A stretch of DNA of 64,000 nucleotides from Janibacter terrae NBRC 107853 (GTDB lineage Bacteria; Actinomycetota; Actinomycetes; Actinomycetales; Dermatophilaceae): contig NZ_BCUV01000004.1 of NCBI RefSeq assembly GCF_001591405.1, positions 100,734 to 164,733 on the forward strand. Reading direction: 5' to 3'. Below the pieces are notes generated by a model, which was given only the letters and a program-made list of their open reading frames with translations, did no database searches and was not told the origin of the DNA. Of this stretch, positions 27,053-40,462 are shown piece by piece (position 1 is the stretch's first letter; each line of letters starts with the position of its first letter). The translations under genes and the position numbers were made by a program.

Positions 27053-28033
27053 ATGGCGATGACCGACAAGGTCAAGGACGAGCTGAGCCGTTTCGAGGTG
27101 ACCAAGACCTGCTGCCGCAAGGCAGAGGTGGCCAGCCTGCTCCGATTCGCCGGGGGGCTGCACATCGTCAGCCGCCAGATCGTCGTCGAGGCCGAGGTCG
27201 ACACCGCCCAGACGGCGCGACGTCTGCGCAAGAACATCGCCGAGCTCTACGGCTACCCCTCCGAGCTGACCGTGATCGCCGCCGGCGGGCTGCGCAAGGG
27301 CAGCCGCTACGTCGTCAAGGTCGGGGCTGACGGCCCGGCCCTCGCGCGCCAGACCGGGCTCGTGGACGCCGACGGCCGTCCCGTCCGCGGTCTGCCGCCC
27401 CGGGTCGTCGGCGGGTCGGTCTGCGACGCCGAGTCGGCGTGGCGCGGTGCCTTCCTCGCCCACGGCTCCCTCACCGAGCCGGGCCGCAGCTCCTCGATGG
27501 AGATCACCTGCCCGGGGCCGGAGGCGGCCCTGGCCCTCGTCGGTGCCGCCCGACGCCTCGGCATCCAGTCCAAGGCCCGCGAGGTCCGCGGGGTCGACCG
27601 CGTCGTCATCCGCGACGGCGACGCCATCTCGGCCATGCTGACCCGTCTGGGTGCCCACGACGCGATGATGGCGTGGGAGGAGCGCCGCATGCGCCGCGAG
27701 GTGCGGGCCACCGCCAACCGACTGGCCAACTTCGACGACGCCAACCTGCGTCGTTCGGCCCGCGCCGCGGTCGCCGCCGGGGCCAGGGTGCAGCGTGCCC
27801 TGGAGATCCTCGGGGACGACATCCCGGACCACCTGCGCGAGGCCGGCCAGCTGCGCCTCGAGCACAAGGAGGCCTCGCTCGAGGAGCTGGGCCAGCGGGC
27901 CGAGCCCCCGATGACCAAGGACGCCGTGGCCGGACGCATCCGGCGTCTCCTCGCGATGGCCGACAAGCGGGCTGACGACGAGGGCATCCCCGGCACCGAG
28001 GCGACGCTCACCTCGGACATGCTCGACGGGTGA
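27053..28033 (+). CDS. whiA: DNA-binding protein WhiA
   Basis: The 326-aa protein has an N-terminal degenerate LAGLIDADG-type domain ([25 protein letters not shown] onward, residues about 8-200) and a C-terminal helix-turn-helix ([20 protein letters not shown]...). WhiA acts with WhiB-type proteins in sporulating actinomycetes; in non-sporulating ones it affects division or morphology. ATG 27053 has GGAAGGAA upstream. A short alternating GC run (27004-27016) precedes it. A hairpin follows the stop. Confidence 0.95.
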   Translation: MAMTDKVKDELSRFEVTKTCCRKAEVASLLRFAGGLHIVSRQIVVEAEVDTAQTARRLRKNIAELYGYPSELTVIAAGGLRKGSRYVVKVGADGPALARQTGLVDADGRPVRGLPPRVVGGSVCDAESAWRGAFLAHGSLTEPGRSSSMEITCPGPEAALALVGAARRLGIQSKAREVRGVDRVVIRDGDAISAMLTRLGAHDAMMAWEERRMRREVRATANRLANFDDANLRRSARAAVAAGARVQRALEILGDDIPDHLREAGQLRLEHKEASLEELGQRAEPPMTKDAVAGRIRRLLAMADKRADDEGIPGTEATLTSDMLDG

Positions 28034-28050
28034 CCCGGCTCGACGCCGGG
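28034..28050 (+). terminator. Hairpin after whiA
   Basis: CCCGGC (28034-28039) / GCCGGG (28045-28050) with a 5-nt loop, directly after the whiA stop. It probably ends the uvrC-rapZ-yvcK-whiA unit. Confidence 0.5.
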
Positions 28051-28064
28051 GGTGACGCAGGCCA

Positions 28065-29138
<1,074 letters not shown>

Positions 29139-29170
29139 CCGCACTGACGGACCCCCACCGAAAGGCACCT

Positions 29171-30379
29171 GTGAAGACCCTCGCCGACCTCGGGGACCTG
29201 CGCGGCAAGCGCGTCCTCGTCCGCTCCGACCTCAACGTCCCGATCGACGGGACGTCGATCACCGACGACGGCCGGATCCGGGCCTCGCTCCCCACGATCA
29301 CCCGGCTCGTCGAGGCCGGCGCCCGGGTCGTCGTCACCGCCCACCTGGGCCGGCCCAAGGGTGCCCCGGACGCGCAGTACTCGTTGGCCCCCGTGGCCAC
29401 CCGCCTGGGCGAGCTGCTCGGTGCGGACGTCGCCTTCGCCACGGACACGGTGGGGGAGTCGGCGCGGTCGGTCGTCGCCGGCCTGGAGGACGGGCAGGTC
29501 GCCCTCCTGGAGAACCTGCGCTTCAACCCGGGCGAGACGAGCAAGGACGCGGCCGAGCGGGGCGCCTTCGCCGACCGCCTCGCCGAGCTGGCCGACGCGT
29601 ACGTCTCCGACGGCTTCGGCGTGGTGCACCGCGCGCAGGCCTCGGTGTACGACATCGCGACCCGTCTGCCGGCGGCCATGGGGGGCCTCGTCCAGACCGA
29701 GGTCGACGTCCTGCGACGGCTCACGAGCGAGCCCGAGCGGCCCTATGCCGTCGTGCTGGGTGGTGCCAAGGTGAGCGACAAGCTCGGCGTCATCGACAAC
29801 CTCCTGGGCACCGCCGACCGCCTCCTCATCGGGGGCGGCATGGTCTTCACCTTCCTCAAGGCGCAGGGCCACGAGGTCGGCACGAGCCTGCTCGAGGAGG
29901 ACCAGCTCGGCACGGTCAGGGAGTACCTCGAGCGCGCCGAGCGCGACGGGGTCGAGATCGTCCTGCCCACCGACGTGGTCGCGGCCACCGCGTTCTCCGC
30001 GGACGCCGACCACGAGGTCGTCGCCGCCGACGCGATCCCGGCCGACCGGATGGGTCTGGACATCGGCCCCGACTCCGCCGAGGTCTTCGCGGACCGGTTG
30101 GCCGACTGCCGGACGGTCTTCTGGAACGGCCCGATGGGCGCCTTCGAGATGGCCCCGTACGCGGCCGGCACCCGCGCGGTCGCGGCCGCGCTCGTCGAGG
30201 CGACGAAGGGGGGCGCTCTCACCGTCGTCGGTGGCGGCGATTCCGCGGCCGCCGTGCGCCAGCTCGGCTTCGCCGACAGCGACTTCGGTCACATCAGCAC
30301 CGGTGGCGGTGCCAGCCTCGAGTACCTCGAGGGCAAGGAGCTGCCCGGTCTCGCGGTCTTCGACGGGCAGGGGGCCTGA
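29171..30379 (+). CDS. pgk: Phosphoglycerate kinase
   Basis: The 402-aa enzyme makes ATP from 1,3-bisphosphoglycerate. Landmarks: [34 protein letters not shown] and the nucleotide loop [16 protein letters not shown] 29171 follows GAAAGG. One CGAAGGGG copy (30204) encodes the TKGG segment before the nucleotide loop, a position where other enzymes also have TKGG or similar, so the motif sits in a tolerant place. tpiA begins one base after its stop. Confidence 0.97.
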   Translation: MKTLADLGDLRGKRVLVRSDLNVPIDGTSITDDGRIRASLPTITRLVEAGARVVVTAHLGRPKGAPDAQYSLAPVATRLGELLGADVAFATDTVGESARSVVAGLEDGQVALLENLRFNPGETSKDAAERGAFADRLAELADAYVSDGFGVVHRAQASVYDIATRLPAAMGGLVQTEVDVLRRLTSEPERPYAVVLGGAKVSDKLGVIDNLLGTADRLLIGGGMVFTFLKAQGHEVGTSLLEEDQLGTVREYLERAERDGVEIVLPTDVVAATAFSADADHEVVAADAIPADRMGLDIGPDSAEVFADRLADCRTVFWNGPMGAFEMAPYAAGTRAVAAALVEATKGGALTVVGGGDSAAAVRQLGFADSDFGHISTGGGASLEYLEGKELPGLAVFDGQGA

Positions 30380-30380
30380 C

Positions 30381-31175
30381 ATGGCCGGCGCGCGCACCCC
30401 GCTCATGGCGGGCAACTGGAAGATGAACCTCGACCACCTGCAGGGCACCCACCTCGTGCAGAAGCTCGACTGGACCCTGCGCGACGCCAAGCACGACGTC
30501 TCGCAGGTCGAGGTCGTCGTCCTGCCCCCCTTCACGGACCTGCGCTCGGTCCAGACGCTCGTCGAGGGCGACCGTCTCGCCCTGCGCTACGGCGCCCAGG
30601 ACCTCAGCCCGCACGACTCCGGCGCCTTCACCGGCGACATCTCCGGTGCCTTCCTCGCCAGGCTCGGGTGCAGCTACGTCGTCGTGGGCCACAGCGAGCG
30701 GCGCGACGGGCACGACGAGGACGACACCGTCGTCGCGAGCAAGGCCGCCGCGGCCTTCCGCCACGGTCTCGTCCCGATCGTCTGCGTCGGCGAGGGGCTC
30801 GAGGTGCGGCAGGCCGGCGAGCACGTCGCCCACGTCCTCGCCCAGGTCGAGGGCAGCCTCGCCGGGATCACGCCGGAGCAGGCCGCGAGCGTCGTCGTCG
30901 CCTACGAGCCGGTCTGGGCCATCGGCACCGGCGAGGTCGCGACGCCCGAGGACGCCCAGGAGGTCTGCGAGGCCATCCGCGGCAAGCTCGGCGAGCTCTA
31001 CTCGCCGGAGGTCGCCGACGGCGTCCGCGTCCTCTACGGCGGCTCGGTCAAGTCCGGCAACATCGCCTCGATCATGGCCGGCGGCGACGTCGACGGGGCG
31101 CTCGTCGGCGGCGCCTCCCTCCAGCCCGAGGAGTTCGCGGCCATCTGCCGCTACCAGCAGCACCTCACCGCCTGA
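30381..31175 (+). CDS. tpiA: Triosephosphate isomerase
   Basis: The 264-aa TIM barrel interconverts dihydroxyacetone phosphate and glyceraldehyde-3-phosphate. AGNWKMN carries the catalytic Lys, VVGHSERR the His, [14 protein letters not shown] the catalytic Glu and loop 6, and YGGSVKSGN the phosphate-binding loop. Usual length. ATG 30381 is one base from the pgk stop, so the genes are coupled. Confidence 0.97.
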   Translation: MAGARTPLMAGNWKMNLDHLQGTHLVQKLDWTLRDAKHDVSQVEVVVLPPFTDLRSVQTLVEGDRLALRYGAQDLSPHDSGAFTGDISGAFLARLGCSYVVVGHSERRDGHDEDDTVVASKAAAAFRHGLVPIVCVGEGLEVRQAGEHVAHVLAQVEGSLAGITPEQAASVVVAYEPVWAIGTGEVATPEDAQEVCEAIRGKLGELYSPEVADGVRVLYGGSVKSGNIASIMAGGDVDGALVGGASLQPEEFAAICRYQQHLTA

Positions 31176-31220
31176 GCGTGTCGGCGGCGCCCGGAGCGCG
31201 GGTGGACCGGGCAACCGGGG

Positions 31221-31226
31221 TATCCT
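31221..31226 (+). promoter_or_regulatory. Candidate -10 box of secG-rbpA
   Basis: TATCCT in the 115-nt tpiA-secG gap. The start point would be near 31233, leaving a leader of about 58 nt with AAGGA before GTG 31291. Confidence 0.4.
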
Positions 31227-31290
31227 GACGCGGGCGCTGCCGCCGCGGCGGCTCCCCACCGACTGACCCGACCGACAAGGACCTGATCGC

Positions 31291-31536
31291 GTGAACGCCG
31301 TCCGCATCGGACTGCAGGTGATCCTCGTGATCACCGGCCTGATCCTCACCCTGCTCATCCTCATGCACAAGGGGAAGGGCGGCGGCATGTCCGACATGTT
31401 CGGTGGCGGCATGTCCGCCTCCCTGGGCAGCTCATCGGTCGCCGAGCGCAACCTCTCGAGGTTCACGGTCATCGTCGGGCTCATCTGGTTCACGGCCGTC
31501 GTCGGGATCGGACTCATCGACCGCTTCGACGCCTGA
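31291..31536 (+). CDS. secG: Preprotein translocase subunit SecG
   Basis: The 81-aa membrane protein has two hydrophobic segments (residues about 5-25 and 58-76) joined by a Gly/Met/Ser-rich loop (KGKGGGMSDMFGGGM), the standard SecG layout. It assists SecYE in protein export. Located after tpiA, the usual place in actinobacteria. Confidence 0.94.
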   Translation: MNAVRIGLQVILVITGLILTLLILMHKGKGGGMSDMFGGGMSASLGSSSVAERNLSRFTVIVGLIWFTAVVGIGLIDRFDA

Positions 31537-31567
31537 CCGCGTCCCGCACACCCCTAGGAGCTTCGAC

Positions 31568-31918
31568 ATGGCAGGTGGAAACGCTATCCGTGGCAGCCGC
31601 ATCGGCGCCGGACCCATGGGAGAGGCCGAGCGGGGTGACGCGGCACCGCGCGCGTTCGTCACGTACTGGTGCTCCAGGGGGCACGAGGTGACCCCGTCCT
31701 TCTCCCTCGACGAGAGCGTCGAGATCCCGGAGCAGTGGGAGTGCACGCGCTGCGGGCTGCCTGCCGGCCGGGACAAGGACAACCCGCCCGCCCCGCCCAC
31801 GGCCGAGGTCTACAAGACCCACCTGGCCTACGTGAAGGAGCGCCGCTCCGACAGCGAGGGCGAGGCGATCCTCGAGGAGCGCCTCGGCGAGCTGCGCGAC
31901 CGCGGCCTCATCCGCTGA
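31568..31918 (+). CDS. rbpA: RNA polymerase-binding protein RbpA
   Basis: The 116-aa protein is an actinobacteria-specific activator that binds the principal sigma factor and RNA polymerase. The N-terminal tail (GNAIRGSRIGAGPMGEAERG) is followed by the core domain with a CSRGH...CTRCG zinc-type Cys/His set, the basic linker, and the C-terminal sigma-interaction helices (AEVYKTHLAYVKERRSDSEGEAIL). ATG 31568 has AGGAG (31557-31561). Its last 11 bases overlap the end of the convergent pgl gene. Confidence 0.96.
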   Translation: MAGGNAIRGSRIGAGPMGEAERGDAAPRAFVTYWCSRGHEVTPSFSLDESVEIPEQWECTRCGLPAGRDKDNPPAPPTAEVYKTHLAYVKERRSDSEGEAILEERLGELRDRGLIR

Positions 31919-32636
31919 CTGCGGCCTCGTCCACCAACCACAGGGTCCGCTCCAGGCCGCGCAGCCGGGCGGCGGTGCTCTCCTGCGCCGGGGCGCCGCC
32001 GACCCCCTTCGCCACCGCCTCGGCCTTGTCCGCACCGGCGACGACGAACCACACCTCACGTGAGTTGCCGAGGCACTCGAGCGTGATCGACACCCGCGTC
32101 GGCGGCGGCTTGGGGGAGTCGTGGACCGCGACGACGAGCGTGTCGGAGAGCAGCTGGGCCGGGTGGCCGGGGAAGAGGGAGGCCACGTGCCCGTCCGGAC
32201 CGACGCCGAGCAGGACGATGTCCCAGCTGCCGCTGCCGTCCTCGCGCAGCGTCCGCTCGTAGGCCGCGGCCGCTTCCTCCGGCGAGCCGGAGGCCTCGGG
32301 GCCGGCGAGGCGGTGGACGTGCTCCGCCCGCAGCCCCAGGCCGGTCAGCCCGGCGGCGTCGTTCTGGGTGTCGTTGCGCTCGGCGTCACCGGCGGGCAGG
32401 TAGCGCTCGTCGCCCCACCAGACGTGGACCGCGTCCCAGTCGACGGCGTGGCGGGCCGGGTGCTCGGCGAGCGCGGCGACGACCGCCGACCCCATGGACC
32501 CGCCGGTGAGGGCGATGTCCGCCCGCCCGCGTGCCGTGATGGCGTCCTGCAGGGCCACGAGCAGACGGCTCGCGGTCATCGCGGCGAGGTCCTGCGCGCC
32601 CGGGTGGACGAGGACGAAGGGGGCCGCCCCGGTCAC
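31908..32636 (-). CDS. pgl: 6-phosphogluconolactonase
   Basis: The 242-aa enzyme hydrolyses 6-phosphogluconolactone, step two of the oxidative pentose-phosphate path. ALTGGSMG, VWWGDERYLPAGDAERND and LLGVGPDGHVASLFPG are the family's active-site motifs. GTG 32636 overlaps the opcA TGA by 4 nt. Its 3' end overlaps rbpA tail-to-tail by 11 bp. It is the last gene of the tkt-tal-pgi-zwf-opcA-pgl operon. Confidence 0.95.
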   Translation of the reverse strand: MTGAAPFVLVHPGAQDLAAMTASRLLVALQDAITARGRADIALTGGSMGSAVVAALAEHPARHAVDWDAVHVWWGDERYLPAGDAERNDTQNDAAGLTGLGLRAEHVHRLAGPEASGSPEEAAAAYERTLREDGSGSWDIVLLGVGPDGHVASLFPGHPAQLLSDTLVVAVHDSPKPPPTRVSITLECLGNSREVWFVVAGADKAEAVAKGVGGAPAQESTAARLRGLERTLWLVDEAAVSG

Positions 32637-33753
32637 GCCTCGTCCTCGGTGCGCAACCGGTCGCGTACAGCGGTCCGCACGGCCTCGGTCGAGCTGCTGG
32701 CGTCCTCGGGGGCGGCCTCGACCATCGCGTTGCGGATGATCTTGCTCGACTCCTTGGTGAGTCGCTCGACCTCCTGACGGGCCTCGCTCGGCGAGGGGAC
32801 CTCGCCGGCCCGGACCGCGTCGGTCATGGTGGTGCGCCGCCGGGTGATCTTCGGCAGCCCCGAGATGAGCGCGTCCGCGTAGACGTCGTCGGGGTCGAGG
32901 CGGCTCAGCTCGTCGGCGAGGCACTCGGCATCGGAGCGCGGGGCCAGGGCGATCGCCCGCTGCGGCTGGTCGGGCTGGTCGAGCGTCGCGGTGTCCCCGA
33001 GCTGCGGCCGCACCAGGTCGGTCGGGCCGGAGGCGCGCTCGAGGCGCACGCTGACGATGCCCGAGCCCTCGCGGGAGCGGACCAGGCTGACCGGGCACCG
33101 CAGGCTGTGGCGCAGCCATGCCGCCAGCAGGTCGGCCGAGGGGGAGTCCGCGCCGCCGACGACGGTGGCCGCGGTGACCGACTCGAAGGGTGCTCGGTCC
33201 AGGGCCGTGGCCAGCAGCCCGCGCCAGAGGGTGATCCGGCTCCACGCCAGGTCGGTGTCGCCGGGGCGGTAGGCCTTGCCCAGCCGCCGCAGCATCGCGC
33301 CGGGGTTGTCCGCGACGGCGCAGTCCGTGATCCGTCGCTGGGCCATCGCGCCCACGGGGTCGCCGCCGGGGTCCTTGGGCGCGTCGTGGGGCCACCACGC
33401 GACGACGGGGGAGTCGGGCAGGAGCAAGGGCGTTACGACGCTGCGGGCATGGCCGATGAGCTCCCCGTACAGCCGCAGGACGACGACCTCGGAGGCACCG
33501 GCATCGCCGCCGACGCGGATCTGCGCGTCGAGGCGCGCCTTGCCGCGGGCGTTGGCGAGGATGACGCAGACGATGCGGGCCGGGTGCTGGTGGCTCGCGG
33601 CGTTGGCGACCGCCAGGGCGTCCTCGGCCTCGTCCTCGCCGACGACGATCACGAGGGTGAGGACGCGGCTGAGGGCCATCGCCCCGACGTCCTCACGGAT
33701 CTCGACGAGCCGGTGGCTGATCTGGGACGTGCTGGCGTTGGGCAGGTCGACGA

Positions 33754-33757
<4 letters not shown>
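32633..33757 (-). CDS. opcA: Glucose-6-phosphate dehydrogenase assembly protein OpcA
   Basis: The 374-aa protein matches OpcA of actinobacteria and cyanobacteria: an N-terminal MIVDLPNASTSQISHRL, and VVAWWPHDAPKDPGGDPVG in the middle. OpcA modulates assembly or activity of Zwf, its neighbour here. The GTG start overlaps the zwf TGA by 4 nt, and the stop overlaps the pgl start by 4 nt. Confidence 0.94.
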
Positions 33758-35294
<1,537 letters not shown>

Positions 35295-35298
<4 letters not shown>

Positions 35299-36914
35299 GC
35301 CCGGCCGCCCATCAGGGCGGCACCGATCCGGGTCAGACGGTCCGACGCCGGGTCGTCGACGTGCAGCACGAGGACCGGCCGTCCGTGCTCGCCGAGCACC
35401 TGCGCATCGCCGCCCGCCTGCGCCGCGATGAACTCGCCGAGGGTGAAGTCGCGTCCAGGTACCGCCAGGTCCGCGCGCGGCTCGTCGGTGACCTGGATGT
35501 AGACACCGGTGGCGGGTCCACCCTTGTGGTACTGGCCGGTGGAGTGCAGGAACCGTGGTCCCCACCCGAAGGTCACCGGTCGCTGGACCCGCTCGGCCAG
35601 GGCATCGGTCACCCCGGCGAAGGGTGCCCTGCGGTCGCGGTCGAGATAGGCCATGACGGCCACGTAGCCGTGCTCGGGGTCGAGCTGCGCGAGGAGCGCG
35701 CTGACCGCGTCCTCGAGCGTCGCGGCGTCCCCGAGCCAGTCCCCGCCGTGGTGGCTGATCGTCACGTTGCCATCGACGGCGTCCGGGGTGGACGCGGTCG
35801 CACCGTCACCGGCCATCAGGTCGCGGGCGGCCTGCTTGGCACTCTCGACGTCGGGCTGGTCGAAGGGGTTGATCCCGAGCAGTCGCCCGGCGACCGCCGT
35901 GGCGGTCTCCCACAGGAGGAACTGTGCACCCAGCGAGCCGCCGACGTCGACGCTCGAGACGGCGCCGGGAGCGCTCTCGTCGCCGTCCTCGGGCACCAGT
36001 CGCACGACCGTCGCGTCGTCGGGCGCGGAGGACCGGCCGGGCGCGTCGAGGACGACGGGCAGCAGCCCCTTGCCCTCCTTGCCGGTGGACTCGGCGATGA
36101 GCTGCTCGGCCCAGTCACCGAGTCCCTTGGCGGCAGTGCCGTGGTCGACGAGGTAGAGCTTGTCGCGAAGGGGGGAGGTCCCGCCCATCGCGGCGCCGAG
36201 ACGGAGCGCGGGGTTGGCCTCGTCGTCCTCGGCGAGCAGGTCGGCGACCGACTCGGCGTCGTCGAGGAGGGCCTCGACGTCGGCGCCGGCCAGGCCGGAG
36301 GGCACGAGGCCGAAGGCGGTGAGCGCCGAGTAGCGCCCGCCGACGGCGGGGTCGGCGGTGACGACGCGCTGGCCCTTGGCGCGCGCGTCCTCCTCGAGCG
36401 GGCTCCCGGGGTCGGTGACCACGATGATCCGGCGGGCGGCATCGATGCCGGCGTCGGCGAAGGCCTGCTCGAAGACCCGGCGCTGGCTGTCGGTCTCGAC
36501 GGTGGAGCCGGACTTGCTCGAGACGACGACGACCGTCCGCTCGAGGTCGCTCACGGCGGCCCGCACGACGTCCGGGTGGCTGGAGTCGAGGACGACGAGC
36601 GGCACGCCGGCGGTGGCGCAGATGACCTCCGGGGCGAGCGAGCTGCCGCCCATGCCGCACAGGACGACGCGGTCGACACCCTGCTCGCGCAGGTCGTCGC
36701 GCAGGGCCGCGATCTCGCCCACCAGGTGGCGCGAGGTGCGACCGAGCCCGACCCAGGACAGCCGCTTGGCGGCCTCCTCCTCGGCGGTCGGGCCCCACAG
36801 GGTGGGGTCCTGCGCGAAGATCCGGCTCGCGACGCGGTCATCGACGAGGGTCGGGACGTGCGCGGCGACGGCCTCCGCCGCCGCGCCGGACGCGGCCACG
36901 GAGAGGCTGGTCAC
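35295..36914 (-). CDS. pgi: Glucose-6-phosphate isomerase
   Basis: The 539-aa enzyme interconverts glucose-6-phosphate and fructose-6-phosphate. It has a SIS fold with [16 protein letters not shown] (phosphate-binding loop), [11 protein letters not shown] and [18 protein letters not shown] near the C-terminus. It is the divergent actinobacterial form rather than the E. coli type, and carries two octamer copies (35861, 36166). GTG 36914 overlaps the tal stop by 4 nt. Confidence 0.93.
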
Positions 36915-38044
36915 CTCGAGGCCACCTTGTCCAGCTCTGCGCGGACACCGTCGAGCAGCTCGCCCCACGCCTTCTCGAACTTGTCGACGCCCTCGGTCTC
37001 GAGCTGGTCGGTGACCGCGGTGTAGCTGATCCCGAGGCGGTCGAGCGCGTCGAGCACCTCGGCGGCCTCGGCGTACCGGTCGGTGACCTGGTCACCGGTG
37101 ATCTCACCGTGGTCGATCGTCGCGTCGAGCGTCTTCTCCGGCATCGTGTTGACCGTGTTGGCCGCGACGAGCTCGGTGACGTAGAGCGTGTCGGGGTAGT
37201 CGGGGTTCTTGACGCCCGTGGAGGCCCACAGCGGACGCTGGGGGCGCCCCCCTTCGCCCTGCAGGCGCTGCCAGCGGGGCGTCGAGAAGACCTCCTCGTA
37301 GGCCTGGTACGCGAGGCGGGCGTTGGCGACGCCAGCCTTGCCGCGCAGGGCGAGCGCCTCGTCGCTGCCGATCGCCTCGAGCCGGGCGTCGACCTCGGTG
37401 TCGACGCGGGAGACGAAGAAGGAGGCGACCGAGTGGATCCTCGAGATGTCCTTGCCGGCGGCGAGCGCCTGCTCGATCCCCTCGACGAAGGCGTTCATCA
37501 CCGCGCGGTAGCGCTCGAGGCTGAAGATCAGGGTGACGTTGACGCTGATGCCCGCGGCGAGCGTCTGCGTGATCGCCGGCAGGCCGGCCTCGGTCGCCGG
37601 GATCTTGATGTAGACCTGCGGGCGGTCGACGGCGTCGGACAGCTGACGGGCGACGACCGCGGTCTGCTCCGCGTCCTGCGCCAGCCGCGGGTCGACCTCG
37701 ATGGAGACGCGACCGTCGACGCCGTCGGTCGCCTCGAAGATCGGGGCGAAGAGGTCGCACGCCTCGCGCACGTCGTCGGTGGTCAGTGCGAAGACGACCT
37801 CGTCGACGTCCTTGCCCTGCGCGGCGAGGTCCGAGAGCTGCTCGGTGTAGGCCTCGCCCTCGGCGAGGGCGGCCTGGAAGATCGAGGGGTTGGTCGTGAC
37901 GCCGACGATGCCCTTGGTGTCGATGAGCTGCTGGAGGTTGCCCGAGCGCAGCCGCTCCCGGCTGAGGTCGTCGAGCCAGACGGAGACACCGGCCGCGCGC
38001 AGCGCGGCGACGGGGGCGGGTGCGGTGGGGAGCTGCTCTGCCAT
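36911..38044 (-). CDS. tal: Transaldolase
   Basis: The 377-aa enzyme transfers a dihydroxyacetone unit in the pentose-phosphate pathway. [12 protein letters not shown], the Schiff-base Lys in [12 protein letters not shown], and [13 protein letters not shown] mark the family. Two starts are possible. ATG 38053 overlaps the tkt stop by 4 nt, but the GAAGGG site (38055-38060) is then too close, so I chose ATG 38044, 10 nt away. A CCCCTTCG copy (37249) encodes the QGEGGRPQ loop. Confidence 0.95.
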   Translation of the reverse strand: MAEQLPTAPAPVAALRAAGVSVWLDDLSRERLRSGNLQQLIDTKGIVGVTTNPSIFQAALAEGEAYTEQLSDLAAQGKDVDEVVFALTTDDVREACDLFAPIFEATDGVDGRVSIEVDPRLAQDAEQTAVVARQLSDAVDRPQVYIKIPATEAGLPAITQTLAAGISVNVTLIFSLERYRAVMNAFVEGIEQALAAGKDISRIHSVASFFVSRVDTEVDARLEAIGSDEALALRGKAGVANARLAYQAYEEVFSTPRWQRLQGEGGRPQRPLWASTGVKNPDYPDTLYVTELVAANTVNTMPEKTLDATIDHGEITGDQVTDRYAEAAEVLDALDRLGISYTAVTDQLETEGVDKFEKAWGELLDGVRAELDKVASR

Positions 38045-38049
38045 GTCGA

Positions 38050-40290
38050 TCATCCCTTCGCGTTCTTGATGGATGCCTTGGCGGCCTTGACGACGGCCGC
38101 CGGCGTGATGCCGAACTTCTCGTACAGGGTGGCCGCGTCCGCGGAGGCGCCGAAGTGGTCGATGCCGACGCACTCGCCGGCGTCGCCGACGACCTCGCGC
38201 CAGCCGAAGGTGGTCGCGGCCTCGACGGACACGCGGGCCCGGACGGCGGGCGGCAGGACCTTGTTCTTGTACGAGGTGGACTGGCGGTCGAACCACTCGC
38301 GGCACGGCATGGAGACGACGCGGGTGCCGGTCCCGGCCTTCTCGAGCGTCGCGCGTGCAGCCAACGCGACGGCGACCTCGGTGCCGGTGGCGACGAGGAC
38401 GACGTCGGGCGTGTCCGTGCTCGACTCGGCGAGGACGTAGGCGCCCTTGGCCGCTCCCTTCGCCGCCGCGTACTCGCCGCGGTCGACGACCGGGGTGCCC
38501 TGGCGGGAGAGGGCGAGGGCCGCGGTGGTGCGGTTCCTCAGGACCTCGCCCCAGCAGACGCTCACCTCGTTGGCGTCGCCCGGGCGCACGACGTCCAGAC
38601 CCGGGATGGCGCGCAGCGCGGCGAGGTGCTCGATCGGCTGGTGCGTCGGGCCGTCCTCGCCGAGGCCGATGGAGTCGTGGGTCCACACGTAGGTGACCGG
38701 CAGCTGCTGCAGCGCGGCGAGGCGGACCGCGGGGCGCATGTAGTCGGAGAAGACGAGGAAGGTGCCGCCGTAGACCCGGGTGAGGCCCTCGAGGGCGATG
38801 CCGTTCATCGCCATGCCCATGCCGTGCTCGCGGATGCCGAAGTGGAGGGTGCGGCCGTACTGGTCGCCCTTCCACGTGTCGGTCTGCTTGCTCCTGGGCA
38901 CGAAGGAGGGCTCGCCGTCCATCGTCGTGTTGTTGGAGCCCGCGAGGTCGGCGGAGCCGCCCCACAGCTCCGGCATGACGTCGGCGAGGGCGGTGAGGAC
39001 CTTGCCGGACGCGGCACGGGTCGCCATCCCCTTGTCGGAGGCGTCGAAGGTCGGCAGCGCCTGGTCCAGCCCGGCCGGCAGCTCCCCGGCCTGCAGGCGC
39101 TCGAGCAGGGCAGCGCGCTCCGGGTTGGTCTTGCGCCACGTGGCGAAGCCCTTGTCCCAGTCCTTGTGGGCGGCCCTGCCGCGCTTCTTGACCTCACGGG
39201 CGTGGGCGAGCACGTCCTTCTCGACGGCGAAGGACTTCTTCGGGTCGAAACCGAGCAGCTCCTTGGTCGCCGCGACCTCGTCCTCGCCGAGGGCCGAGCC
39301 GTGCGAGGCCCCGGTGTCCTGCTTGGTCGGGGCGGGCCAGGCGATGATCGTGTGCAGGACGATCAGCGTGGGGGCCTTGGTGTTCTTCTTCGCCTGCGTG
39401 CAGGCGGCGAGCAGCGCGTCGATGTCCTCGACGTACGCGTTGCCGTCACCGCTGCGGCGCCAGTCGACGTCGATGACCTCCCAGCCGTAGGCGCGGTAGC
39501 GCGCGCCCACGTCCTCGCTGAAGGCGATGTCGGTGTCGTCCTCGATCGAGATCTGGTTGGCGTCGTAGATGACGTTGAGGGTGCCGAGCTCCTGGTGGCC
39601 GGCGAGCGAGCCGGCCTCCGCGGAGACGCCCTCCTGCATGTCGCCGTCGGAGGCGAGGCACCAGATCGTGTGGTCGAAGGGGGAGGTCCCCGGCGCGGCG
39701 TCCGGGTCGAGCAGGCCGCGCTGGCGGCGCTGCGCCATCGCCATGCCGGTCGCGGAGGCGAGGCCGGAGCCGAGGGGGCCGGTCGTGATCTCGACACCGG
39801 GGGTGTGGTGCACCTCGGGGTGGCCGGGCGTCAGCGAGTCCCACGTGCGCAGGGACTTCAGGTCGCTGAGCTCGAGGCCGTAACCGGAGAGGAAGAGCTG
39901 GACGTACTGGGTGAGCGAGGAGTGCCCGACGGAGAGGACGAAGCGGTCGCGACCGAGCCACGTCGGGTCGGACGGGTCGTGCGTCATGACCTGCTGGTAG
40001 AGGAGGTAGGCCACGGGGGAGAGGCTCATCGCGGTGCCCGGGTGGCCGCTGCCGCACTCCTGCACGGCGTCGGCGGCCAGGAGGCGTCCGGTGTCGACGG
40101 CGCGGACGTCGAGGTCGCTCCAGCCGGCCTTCTTCGCCAGGGGACGGGGGAGTGCCTCGGAGCGGGAGGAGGTCCCGGCCGGTCCGGCAGGGTTGGCCGA
40201 GGCGACCGTGCGGGTGGTGCCCGAGGGGCGCGACTGGGCGGCCGCCTTCTTCGCGGGGGCCTTGGGGGAGGTGCCGGTGTCCGTGCTCAC
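38050..40290 (-). CDS. tkt: Transketolase
   Basis: The 746-aa thiamine-diphosphate enzyme shuttles two-carbon units between sugars. Landmarks: [13 protein letters not shown], the TPP/metal motif [26 protein letters not shown], and the pyrimidine-domain [13 protein letters not shown]. The first about 50 residues are an Ala/Pro/Lys-rich extension ([15 protein letters not shown]...) not found in most transketolases. GTG 40290 has only a weak GAAAGAGAG site. First gene of the minus-strand pentose-phosphate operon. One octamer copy (39675) codes a TSPFD loop. Confidence 0.95.
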   Translation of the reverse strand: MSTDTGTSPKAPAKKAAAQSRPSGTTRTVASANPAGPAGTSSRSEALPRPLAKKAGWSDLDVRAVDTGRLLAADAVQECGSGHPGTAMSLSPVAYLLYQQVMTHDPSDPTWLGRDRFVLSVGHSSLTQYVQLFLSGYGLELSDLKSLRTWDSLTPGHPEVHHTPGVEITTGPLGSGLASATGMAMAQRRQRGLLDPDAAPGTSPFDHTIWCLASDGDMQEGVSAEAGSLAGHQELGTLNVIYDANQISIEDDTDIAFSEDVGARYRAYGWEVIDVDWRRSGDGNAYVEDIDALLAACTQAKKNTKAPTLIVLHTIIAWPAPTKQDTGASHGSALGEDEVAATKELLGFDPKKSFAVEKDVLAHAREVKKRGRAAHKDWDKGFATWRKTNPERAALLERLQAGELPAGLDQALPTFDASDKGMATRAASGKVLTALADVMPELWGGSADLAGSNNTTMDGEPSFVPRSKQTDTWKGDQYGRTLHFGIREHGMGMAMNGIALEGLTRVYGGTFLVFSDYMRPAVRLAALQQLPVTYVWTHDSIGLGEDGPTHQPIEHLAALRAIPGLDVVRPGDANEVSVCWGEVLRNRTTAALALSRQGTPVVDRGEYAAAKGAAKGAYVLAESSTDTPDVVLVATGTEVAVALAARATLEKAGTGTRVVSMPCREWFDRQSTSYKNKVLPPAVRARVSVEAATTFGWREVVGDAGECVGIDHFGASADAATLYEKFGITPAAVVKAAKASIKNAKG

Positions 40291-40332
40291 GGAGGGATCT
40301 CTCTTTCGGTGGCGCGTATGTGCTCGCCACCA

Positions 40333-40338
40333 ACCCTA
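40333..40338 (-). promoter_or_regulatory. Candidate -10 box of the tkt operon
   Basis: TAGGGT on the minus strand in the 172-nt divergent tkt/ctaB region; a leader of about 35 nt would precede GTG 40290. No -35 match. Confidence 0.35.
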
Positions 40339-40399
40339 GTGCGCGGCGCCGTGGACGACGGATCCACGGGGTGGGGGCCGCCCTCGCCCCCGGCACGGG

Positions 40400-40405
40400 T
40401 AGACT
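40400..40405 (+). promoter_or_regulatory. Candidate -10 box of ctaB
   Basis: TAGACT, about 57 nt upstream of GTG 40463. The leader contains a CCCCTTCG copy (40442-40449) and AAAGG. Confidence 0.4.
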
Positions 40406-40462
40406 CAGGGCAGTCCGCGCATTGCGCGACCCCCCGTCCCACCCCTTCGTCAAAGGCTGTCC

